This document shows positions 4,666-11,450 of a DNA stretch of 12,108 nucleotides, piece after piece. Under the pieces are notes generated by a model. It did not search any database. It had not been told where the DNA came from and saw only the letters and a program-made list of their open reading frames with translations. Where the stretch lies: positions 1 to 12,108 of the forward strand of contig JAGGTS010000018.1 in NCBI GenBank assembly GCA_021163625.1, given 5' to 3'. Position numbers and translations under genes: made by a program. The stretch comes from a bacterium. Lineage in GTDB: Bacteria; Patescibacteriota; Minisyncoccia; Minisyncoccales; CG1-02-41-26. Positions within the stretch are counted from its first letter, which is position 1; every line of letters begins with the position of its first letter.

Positions 4666-6843
4666 ATGAAAATAGACAAAAACTATAAACCTAACAAAAT
4701 TGAACAAAAAATTTATAAGCTCTGGGAAGACGAGGGTTATTTTAAGCCGCAGATCAACCGTTCTAAAAATCCGTTTGTCATAATTATGCCGCCGCCAAAC
4801 GCAAACAATGCCTTGCATGTTGGAAATGCTGTTGCTATTGCCATAGAGGACATTATGATAAGGTACCACCGCCTTAAAGGAGAGCCTGTTTTGTGGGTTC
4901 CGGGCACTGACCATGCAGGCATTATGACCCAAGTTGTTTATGAAAGAGAGCTTGCAAAAAAAGGAAAGAGCAGGTTCGACTTAGGCAGAAACGAATTTTA
5001 TAAACAGACTTATGCTTTTACGATGAAAAATAGGCAGGTAATAAGGGACCAGCTTAAGAAGCTTGGCGCAAGCTGCGACTGGACAAGAGAAAAATTTACC
5101 CTTGATCCGGACATTAAAGAATCTGTTTATGAAACCTTTAAAAGGCTTTATGGCGATGGCCTCGTGTATCAGGGCGAACGGATTATTAATTGGTGCCCCC
5201 GTTGTCAAACTGCGCTTTCGGATTTAGAAGTTGTCTATAAAGAGGAACAAACAAAGCTTACCTATATTAAATATCCTGTTGTCGGCTCTGGTGATTTTAT
5301 AACCGTTGCCACTACCCGGCCAGAGACAATGCTCGGGGATACGGCTGTTGCTGTTAATCCAAAAGATAAAAGGTATAAAAAATTTTTAAAAAATAAAACA
5401 TTACTAAAGCTTCCTTTGACGGACAGAATTATTCCTTTAATTGCCGCCAAAGAGGTTGACGTTGATTTTGGCACTGGGGCAGTTAAAGTTACTCCTGCTC
5501 ACGACCCGTTAGACTTTAAAATCGGCAGGGAGCATAACTTAAAGATAATCCAAGTAATTGGCAAGGATGCAAAAATGACCGCCAAAGCGGGCAAGAATTA
5601 CCAAGGACTAGCAACAAAGGAATGCGCAAAAAAAGTTATTCTTGACCTTAAAAAATTAGGTTTGCTTGCGGGCCAGACTGACTACGCCCATTCAGTTGGC
5701 GTTTGTGAGCGTTGCCGTACAACCATAGAACCTCTTGTCTCAAAACAATGGTTTATCAGGACAAAACCTCTTGCAGAGGCAGCAATATCAGCGGTAAAAA
5801 GCGGTAAAATAAAGTTTTACCCGAAAAGGTTTGAAAAGATTTTTTATCATTGGATGGAAAATATAAAAGATTGGTGTATTTCACGGCAGATTTGGTGGGG
5901 GCAAAGAATGCCCGTTTGGCGTTGCAAAAAATGTTCAAATATTGCCATATCCAAAGAGAGGCCAAAAAAATGTAAAAAATGTGGCAGTAAAGATTTTGTT
6001 CAGGAAAGTGATACATTTGACACTTGGTTTTCTTCTGGCCAGTGGCCTTTTCTTGTTTTTGGTTGGCCGCGGCAGACAAGAGACTTTAGATATTTCTATC
6101 CGACAACCGTTATGGAAACCGGCTGGGATATTTTATTTTTTTGGGTTGCAAGAATGATAATGCTTGGCATTTACTGCACAGGAAAACCTCCGTTTAAATA
6201 TGTTTATCTCCATGGCTTGGTAAGAGACAAAGACCGCCAAAAAATGTCAAAGTCAAAGGGTAATGTGGTTAATCCCTTAGAAGTCGTTGACCTTTACGGT
6301 TCAGATGCGCTGAGGATGGCTTTGGTTTTCGGCAGTGGGCCAGGCAATGACATCATTATTTCTGAAGAAAAGATTGTTGGTCAGGCTCATTTTATAAATA
6401 AGATATGGAATGCTGCAAGATTTGTCCTTCTAACTATCCAGCAGGAAGGGGCAGATTTTTTAAAAAAGAAGAAGGAGAGCTTTTCTTTTAGCAAAAACGA
6501 TAAATTATTTTTTGATAATTTGGCAAGGCTTTTAAAAGAAGTAGATTCTTGCTTTAATGAATTTAACTTTCATAAAGCGGCTGAGAAAATTTATAAGTTT
6601 TTCTGGCACAACTATTGTGATAGGACTATTGAGGACACCAAGAGGAGAATTAAAGAAGCAAAAAGACCAGAAGACAAAGAGGCAGCCGAATATGTTTTAT
6701 ATTATGGATTGGTCAATATGCTTAAAATTCTTCATCCCTTTGTGCCGTATGTTTCAGAATCAATATATCAAATGCTTCCCAAGAGAGACAAAAAGGCGCT
6801 TATTATTGAGAACTGGCCAAGAGAAAAAGATTTCAAACTATAA
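4666..6843 (+). CDS. valS: Valine--tRNA ligase, short form
   Basis: This class I synthetase charges tRNA-Val and edits misactivated threonine. The N-terminus (NYKPNKIEQKIYKLWEDEGY) is standard for ValRS and fixes the ATG at 4666. The signature HIGH motif reads HVGN (51-54), followed by the ValRS-type PGTDHAGI (79-86). The editing domain has TTRPETMLGD (216-225) and GTGAVKVTPAHD. Three cysteine pairs are visible: CPRC and CERC, and a zinc ribbon C420, C423, C436, C439 just before DTFDTWFSSG. KMSKS is at 526-530. The anticodon-binding helical domain is present, but the protein ends at 725 residues with ENWPREKDF; usual ValRS have about 860-950 because of a C-terminal coiled-coil tRNA arm, absent here. 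No frameshift is seen. polA begins six bases after the stop, so the two are probably co-transcribed. Stop is TAA. Confidence 0.96.
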   Translation: MKIDKNYKPNKIEQKIYKLWEDEGYFKPQINRSKNPFVIIMPPPNANNALHVGNAVAIAIEDIMIRYHRLKGEPVLWVPGTDHAGIMTQVVYERELAKKGKSRFDLGRNEFYKQTYAFTMKNRQVIRDQLKKLGASCDWTREKFTLDPDIKESVYETFKRLYGDGLVYQGERIINWCPRCQTALSDLEVVYKEEQTKLTYIKYPVVGSGDFITVATTRPETMLGDTAVAVNPKDKRYKKFLKNKTLLKLPLTDRIIPLIAAKEVDVDFGTGAVKVTPAHDPLDFKIGREHNLKIIQVIGKDAKMTAKAGKNYQGLATKECAKKVILDLKKLGLLAGQTDYAHSVGVCERCRTTIEPLVSKQWFIRTKPLAEAAISAVKSGKIKFYPKRFEKIFYHWMENIKDWCISRQIWWGQRMPVWRCKKCSNIAISKERPKKCKKCGSKDFVQESDTFDTWFSSGQWPFLVFGWPRQTRDFRYFYPTTVMETGWDILFFWVARMIMLGIYCTGKPPFKYVYLHGLVRDKDRQKMSKSKGNVVNPLEVVDLYGSDALRMALVFGSGPGNDIIISEEKIVGQAHFINKIWNAARFVLLTIQQEGADFLKKKKESFSFSKNDKLFFDNLARLLKEVDSCFNEFNFHKAAEKIYKFFWHNYCDRTIEDTKRRIKEAKRPEDKEAAEYVLYYGLVNMLKILHPFVPYVSESIYQMLPKRDKKALIIENWPREKDFKL

Positions 6844-6849
6844 AAAATT

Positions 6850-9150
6850 ATGCCAAAGCGCCTAATTATTATAGATAGCAATTCTTTACTTCATCGTGCT
6901 TGGCACGCCCTCCCTCCCCTAAGGACAAAAAAGGGGGAGCTGATTAATGCTTGCTATGGTTTTGCCTTGCTTTTTCTAAAAGCGGTAAAAGAGCTAAAAC
7001 CAGATTTTGTTGTTGCTACTTTTGACTCTTTTGGCCCGACTTTCCGTCATAAAGAGTTCAAAGAATATAAAGCAAAAAGAAAAAAGGCGCCAAAAGAATT
7101 TTATGACCAAATTCCAAAAGCAAAAAAAATACTGAACGCGTTTGGGGTGCCTGTTCTTGAAAAGCAAGGATTTGAGGCAGACGATTTGATAGGGACAGTT
7201 GTCTCGCTTATAAAAAAGGACAAAAGTTCCTTGTCGTCCCTTGAAACAATAGTTTTGAGCGGCGATTTGGATATGCTCCAGCTTGTTGATGGACAAACAA
7301 AGGTTTATGCCCCAAGAAAAGGGATAAAGGACACTGTTTTATATGACAAAGATAAGGTTTCTGAAAGATATGACGGGTTGTCCCCCTCTCAACTTTTGGA
7401 TTTTAAAGCTTTAGCAGGAGATGTTTCAGATAATATACCGGGAGTTCCCGGCATTGGCAAAAAAACAGCTATCTTGCTGATAAAGAATTTTGGTAGAATA
7501 GAAGAGCTTTATTCTGCTTTGGAAAATAATAATTCTATCCCTGGCATTAAGCTAAGCGGCAAAATGAAAGAAAAACTGCTTTCTTTTAAAAAACAAGCTT
7601 TTCTTTCAAAAGAGCTTGCTAAAATCAACAGAGAAGTAAAAATTGATTTTGATTTAAAGAAATCTGGATTTTGGCGTTTTGATAAAAAAACAATAAAGTC
7701 AGTGTTGGATGAATTTGAATTTTATGGGCTATCAAAAAGAATTGATGAACTTTTTTTAAAAAAAGAGCAAAAAAAACAAGGAGCATTTTTTTCTTCCTTT
7801 AATGGAAGAGAAGATAAAAACATAGAAGAAAAAACGTTAGGAACAAAAGCAGATGCTGGGAGAACAAGTAATATTGAGGATGAAATAGATGCCTTATATA
7901 AAGCCAAGGTCTTTTCAAAAAAAGTCTGGCAAATAGAAAAAAAGCTAATTCCTATTATAAGAAAAATGGAGAGAAACGGAATTTTAGTTGATGCTGGCTG
8001 CTGTTCTAAGATTTCAAAGATGCTTAACTTAAAGATAAAAGAGCTTGCCAGGCAGGTGTACGACAGTACAGGCATTGTTTTTAATATCAACTCTCCTGCC
8101 CAGCTTTCCGAAATCCTTTTCAGTAAACTTAAAATTCCGGTAAAAAACTTAAAAAAGACCTCAAAAGGAATGTTTTCAACTAATCTGGTTCAACTTAAAA
8201 AACTGAAATCTGCCAATCCTGTTATCGGTTATATCTTAGAGTACAAAAAATTTTTCAGGTTAAAAACAGGATTTGTTGATAAACTTATAAAAATGGTAAA
8301 CAAAGAGGATAGAAAGATTCATCCTAAGTTTAAACAGATAGGCTCTGATACGGGAAGAATAGTCTCTTTTAATCCTAACCTTCAAAATGTTCCAAAAAAA
8401 GGCGAAATAGGAAAAGAAATCAGAAAATGTTTTAAGGCGGAAAAAGGGTTTGAGCTTGTTTCTTTTGATTATTCTCAGGTTGAATTAAGGATTATCGCAT
8501 CCCTGTCGTCTGACAAAGAAATGCTGCAACTTTTTAAAGAGGGCAAAGATGTCCATACTCTTACTGCCGCTTATGTCTTTGGCGTAGCCCCCTTAGAAAT
8601 AACAGAGAAGCAGAGAGAGACGGCAAAAGTTTTGAATTACGGAATTTTATACGGCATATCTCCAAGCGGTTTTTCGGAGATAACAGGCCTTTCTATAAAA
8701 ACATCGGAGAAAATTATCAAAAACTACTTAAAAAAGTTTAGTGGTATTTCTCGTTTTATTAAAGAGTCTATAAAAAAAGCAAAAGACAACGGTTTCTCGG
8801 AAACTATTTTTGGCAGGAGAAAATTTTTGCCAGATATCAATTCAGAAAACGCTCAAATTGCTTCTCAACAAGAAAGAATAGCGAGAAATTTTCCGGTTCA
8901 AGGATCTGCCGCTGATATTATTAAAACGGCAATGGTCAGAATTGAGGAAAAAGGAATTTTGACAAAAGACTGCAAACTTTTGCTTCAAATTCATGACGAA
9001 TTGCTTTTTGAAATTTCAAAAGCAGAAACAAGCAAAGCCGTGGCGGTGATTAAAACGATTATGGAAAATGTTGTTTCTTTAAAAGCCCCTCTTTGTGTTA
9101 ATGTAAAAAAGGGCAATTCTTGGGGTTGCCTTGAGAATATGTTATTATAA
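6850..9150 (+). CDS. polA: DNA polymerase I with 5' nuclease and polymerase domains, no 3'-5' exonuclease domain
   Basis: Pol I fills gaps and removes RNA primers during repair and lagging-strand maturation. The 766 residues hold a complete 5' nuclease (1 to about 300) with acidic metal ligands in IIIDSNS (D9), TFDS (D59), FEADD (E109, D111, D112), SGDLDM (D139, D141) and GDVSDNIPG (D191, D194), plus a GIGKKTA helix-hairpin-helix. The polymerase domain starts near 355 (VWQIEKKLIPIIRKMERNGI) and has motif A DYSQVELR (540-547), motif B R589...K593...Y597G...YG and motif C QIHDE (713-717). Only about 50 low-complexity residues link the two domains; E. coli has about 190 and Taq about 130, so the exonuclease-like domain is absent rather than inactive. 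Motif B has tyrosine at 597, where E. coli has F762. It is followed eight bases later by a membrane protein gene. Stop is TAA. Confidence 0.97.
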   Translation: MPKRLIIIDSNSLLHRAWHALPPLRTKKGELINACYGFALLFLKAVKELKPDFVVATFDSFGPTFRHKEFKEYKAKRKKAPKEFYDQIPKAKKILNAFGVPVLEKQGFEADDLIGTVVSLIKKDKSSLSSLETIVLSGDLDMLQLVDGQTKVYAPRKGIKDTVLYDKDKVSERYDGLSPSQLLDFKALAGDVSDNIPGVPGIGKKTAILLIKNFGRIEELYSALENNNSIPGIKLSGKMKEKLLSFKKQAFLSKELAKINREVKIDFDLKKSGFWRFDKKTIKSVLDEFEFYGLSKRIDELFLKKEQKKQGAFFSSFNGREDKNIEEKTLGTKADAGRTSNIEDEIDALYKAKVFSKKVWQIEKKLIPIIRKMERNGILVDAGCCSKISKMLNLKIKELARQVYDSTGIVFNINSPAQLSEILFSKLKIPVKNLKKTSKGMFSTNLVQLKKLKSANPVIGYILEYKKFFRLKTGFVDKLIKMVNKEDRKIHPKFKQIGSDTGRIVSFNPNLQNVPKKGEIGKEIRKCFKAEKGFELVSFDYSQVELRIIASLSSDKEMLQLFKEGKDVHTLTAAYVFGVAPLEITEKQRETAKVLNYGILYGISPSGFSEITGLSIKTSEKIIKNYLKKFSGISRFIKESIKKAKDNGFSETIFGRRKFLPDINSENAQIASQQERIARNFPVQGSAADIIKTAMVRIEEKGILTKDCKLLLQIHDELLFEISKAETSKAVAVIKTIMENVVSLKAPLCVNVKKGNSWGCLENMLL
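9140..9148 (+). promoter_or_regulatory. Possible extended -10 promoter for the first seven-helix gene
   Basis: TGTTATTAT (9140-9148) fits an extended -10 element (TGn plus TATTAT, five of six). Transcription would begin about four bases before the ATG at 9159. The element lies within the last codons of polA. The same ten bases, AATATGTTAT, occur before the third seven-helix gene at a similar distance (9136-9145 here, 10682-10691 there). Confidence 0.35.
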
Positions 9151-9158
9151 AAGATAGT

Positions 9159-9854
9159 ATGAGTACTCCTATTCTTACAAGCATTATTGCCTTGTTCATT
9201 ATTGCGTTTTTGTCATTTTGTATTGCAAAGCATATTTTTAGATACAGAAAGTCAGACAGAATAGCAGTTTCTTTTGCCTTTGCCTGGTTTTCCGTCGGAA
9301 TAACAATGACCCTAATGGGAGTTAGAAACGCTTTCTTTGCGTTTGGTTTTTCTAAAGTTGACAAATTTATAGCCTATGCGGTCCAGTTTTTTCTTCCCGT
9401 GATATTTGCCTCCCTTGGTTATTTTATATTCTTGGCTGTTCTTGGCAAAAAAAAGATAAGAATTGTCTTAAACATTCTGATTCTTGTATGCAGCGGGCTA
9501 TTTTTATTCTATCTTTTAAAGGAAGGAATTAGGGGGCCGGTTATTTCTGACTGGGGTTCAGAATATAGCGCTCCAAGTAGTGCTAATTTTTTTATGATGG
9601 TTCTTGCTGCTGCCGCTTTCCCTTTTCTTTTATACGGGGTTTTTGAAGGGGCAATAAAATGGATAAAGAAAAAGTCGCCTTTGCCGTCTGAAAAATTTTT
9701 ATCTATTTTATCTGTTTTAATATTTATAATAGGAGCAGCGTTTGAGCAGCTTGGCAATGTTGGTTGGCATATCTTTTTTGTAAGAATAATCATTATTGCC
9801 AGCGCTTTGCTTGCCTACCTTTCTTATTATAAGCCGGGCGAGAACATTTGTTAG
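9159..9854 (+). CDS. Seven-helix membrane protein, first of three tandem paralogues (putative sensor)
   Basis: I do not recognise a named family. The 231 residues show about seven hydrophobic helices (roughly 4-24, 36-58, 70-93, 98-120, 142-166, 180-200, 203-224). Basic residues fall in the loops after helices 1, 3 and 5 (KHIFRYRKSDR, GKKKIR, KWIKKKSPLPSEK), so the positive-inside rule predicts N-terminus out and C-terminus in, the topology of seven-helix receptors. The longest outer loop, between helices 4 and 5, carries SDWGSEYSAP (about 131-140). Paralogy with the next two genes is visible in FAWFSVGI...MGVRN, the SDWGSE loop and a last helix ending SALLAYLSY after a conserved GW. There is no kinase, HAMP or GGDEF domain, so any signal must pass to another protein. 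It starts eight bases after polA. A sensory role is inferred from the fold and the HAMP gene downstream. Stop is TAG. Confidence 0.85.
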   Translation: MSTPILTSIIALFIIAFLSFCIAKHIFRYRKSDRIAVSFAFAWFSVGITMTLMGVRNAFFAFGFSKVDKFIAYAVQFFLPVIFASLGYFIFLAVLGKKKIRIVLNILILVCSGLFLFYLLKEGIRGPVISDWGSEYSAPSSANFFMMVLAAAAFPFLLYGVFEGAIKWIKKKSPLPSEKFLSILSVLIFIIGAAFEQLGNVGWHIFFVRIIIIASALLAYLSYYKPGENIC

Positions 9855-9876
9855 CTTTCTTGGCATTGTTGGAATA

Positions 9877-9886
9877 ACCTATAGGT
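9877..9886. repeat. Ten-base perfect palindrome upstream of the second seven-helix gene
   Basis: ACCTATAGGT is a perfect palindrome centred 24 bases before the ATG at 9906, in the 51-base spacer between the first and second seven-helix genes, which is the widest gap in that cluster. It could be a small operator or part of a promoter, but it is too short and AT-rich to exclude chance. Confidence 0.25.
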
Positions 9887-9905
9887 ATTTCTTTTTTTAA
9901 AAACT

Positions 9906-10682
9906 ATGGACGTACCTTTAACATTAAGCTTTTCTACCTGTTTTGTATTCGCCGGAACAGCGGCTGCTGTTTGGTTTTTAATCTTAAAACATTCAAAAGG
10001 AGATAAGGAATCTTTGCTTTTTGCTTGGTTTTGGTTTTTTGCGTCGGGAGTTGTTGGTTTTATGGGGTTGCGGACGCTCCTTTTTGGTTTAGGCTTTATT
10101 ATTTTGGACCTGACCTTTGCCTTAATTGACCAGATATTTTTAATTGGCCTTTTAATTGTTCTGGGACATTATCTTTTTTATAAAGTTTCCTCAAAGGAAA
10201 AATTATCAAAGCAAATAGCTTTTTTTATTATTGCTCCGCTTTCTATACTTTCTATTGTTTTAATGTTTTATTACATCTATCAAATGAGTGGACCATTATC
10301 AAAACTCAGCATTGACAGCTTAAGAAGAGAGATTGTCTTAAATAGAGTTGTTTCTGACTGGGGGTCTGAGTTTGCCCCTCCAAAAGACTCGCTGCTGATT
10401 ATTGGCTTTTTAGGAGCGACATATCTTATTCTCCTTCTTTATGATTTAGCTATTCGGATTATTGCTTGGCAAAAGAGCAAAAGCCTCAAACAGCCGTATC
10501 GCTTTTATGCGACAATTTCTTTGATTATCTTTTTAGCAGCTTTATTTTTCGACCAAAGAGGGATTAATGCCGGATGGAAACTTCTAATTTTTCGGACATC
10601 GGCATTGATTTCTGCTCTTATTGCCTATCTTGCTTATAGTAGCGAGAGCTTTTTGGAAAGAGGCCAAGAAAATAAAGAATAA
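9906..10682 (+). CDS. Seven-helix membrane protein, second tandem paralogue (putative sensor)
   Basis: No named family is recognised. The 258 residues again show about seven hydrophobic helices (roughly 5-27, 36-60, 65-90, 100-123, 161-183, 195-215, 222-245) with basic cytoplasmic loops (KHSKGDKES, YKVSSKEKLSKQ, RIIAWQKSKSLKQPYR), predicting N-out and C-in. The outer loop between helices 4 and 5 is longer than in the first paralogue (about 35 residues) and contains VVSDWGSEFAPP, almost the same motif. Other shared features are FAWFWFFASG...MGLRTLLFGLG in helix 2 and NAGWKLLIFR...SALIAYLAY in helix 7. The C-terminal tail is short and charged (SESFLERGQENKE), with no output domain. It lies between the other two paralogues and looks like a product of local duplication followed by clear divergence. 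Function is inferred only as membrane sensing. Stop is TAA. Confidence 0.85.
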   Translation: MDVPLTLSFSTCFVFAGTAAAVWFLILKHSKGDKESLLFAWFWFFASGVVGFMGLRTLLFGLGFIILDLTFALIDQIFLIGLLIVLGHYLFYKVSSKEKLSKQIAFFIIAPLSILSIVLMFYYIYQMSGPLSKLSIDSLRREIVLNRVVSDWGSEFAPPKDSLLIIGFLGATYLILLLYDLAIRIIAWQKSKSLKQPYRFYATISLIIFLAALFFDQRGINAGWKLLIFRTSALISALIAYLAYSSESFLERGQENKE

Positions 10683-10685
10683 ATA

Positions 10686-10694
10686 TGTTATAAT
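10686..10694 (+). promoter_or_regulatory. Possible extended -10 promoter for the third seven-helix gene
   Basis: TGTTATAAT (10686-10694) is a perfect extended -10 element: TGn followed by consensus TATAAT. There is no -35 box at the right distance. Transcription would start near 10701, about six bases before the ATG at 10707, giving a nearly leaderless message. It lies in the 24-base gap after the second paralogue. Confidence 0.42.
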
Positions 10695-10706
10695 TGTTAT
10701 AAGTAT

Positions 10707-11435
10707 ATGGCTACAGGGATGTTGGTAAACAGCGTAGTCTGCCTTGCAATTTTCGTAGCTTCTTTGCTGACGAGCTATTCTATTTTAAACAAAAAAGACA
10801 AAAGCAGGGCGGACATCTCTTTTGCAGGATTTTGGTTTTTTACTTCCATTGTTTGGATTTTAATGTCTATAAGCCTCGTTTTTTGCCAGAGAGAAATGTG
10901 GCAGAACGACCTTCTTCTTAACAAGTACGGGGTTCAGACATTTATATTTGCCCAAATTGTTGCTGGCTCATACTATGCTTTTTTTAGGGTTTTTAGAAAT
11001 GATAGAATAGCTATTCTTGGATTTTTTTCCTACATCATATTAGCAGCTGTTGCTTTGTTCTCTGTTTATAGTAAGGGTGGTATTGTTTTAAGCCAGAGAA
11101 GTTTTTTCTCTGTTGAATATAGATTAAATCCTGTAACTTGGCACATCTTCCAGATTATTTTTTCTGTTGGAATATTATGTTTGGTTTACGATATTGTAAG
11201 GCTTATTGCCATTAGCGTGAAAGCCGGGAAATTAAAAGGGGCAAAATATCTTTTTGCAGGATTTTCTATTATTTTGTATGGAATTTTTGGTTATTTTGAT
11301 ATGCAAGGGATTACCACGCAGTGGACTATAGTTTTATATAGGATAGGAGTTGCTACTGCTGCTATCATCGCATATCTTGCCTATAACGGAGGGCCGATAA
11401 TAGAAGATTTCAAGGGAGTCTTTAAGGCTTCATAG
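10707..11435 (+). CDS. Seven-helix membrane protein, third and most divergent tandem paralogue (putative sensor)
   Basis: The 242 residues have the same seven-helix outline and basic inner loops (LNKKDKSRAD, RVFRNDR, VKAGKLKGAKY), again predicting N-out and C-in. It keeps the helix 2 start FAGFWFFTS and the final helix pattern QWTIVLYR...AAIIAYLAY. It lacks the SDWGSE motif: the outer loop between helices 4 and 5 reads SQRSFFSVEYRLNP, keeping only a Glu-Tyr and a nearby proline at about the same place. The loop after helix 2 (CQREMWQNDLLLNKYGVQ) also differs from the other two. These changes are in predicted outer loops, so its ligand, if any, probably differs. It lies 24 bases after the second paralogue and 15 bases before the HAMP gene. 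No output domain is present. Family unknown; the sensory role is inferred. Stop is TAG. Confidence 0.83.
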   Translation: MATGMLVNSVVCLAIFVASLLTSYSILNKKDKSRADISFAGFWFFTSIVWILMSISLVFCQREMWQNDLLLNKYGVQTFIFAQIVAGSYYAFFRVFRNDRIAILGFFSYIILAAVALFSVYSKGGIVLSQRSFFSVEYRLNPVTWHIFQIIFSVGILCLVYDIVRLIAISVKAGKLKGAKYLFAGFSIILYGIFGYFDMQGITTQWTIVLYRIGVATAAIIAYLAYNGGPIIEDFKGVFKAS

Positions 11436-11450
11436 ATAGAATATTAGCTT

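Noticed and set aside
9159..11435. Three seven-helix genes as fragments of one broken larger gene
   Set aside because: Each has its own start, stop and complete seven-helix set, and they align with each other rather than in series, so they are tandem paralogues.
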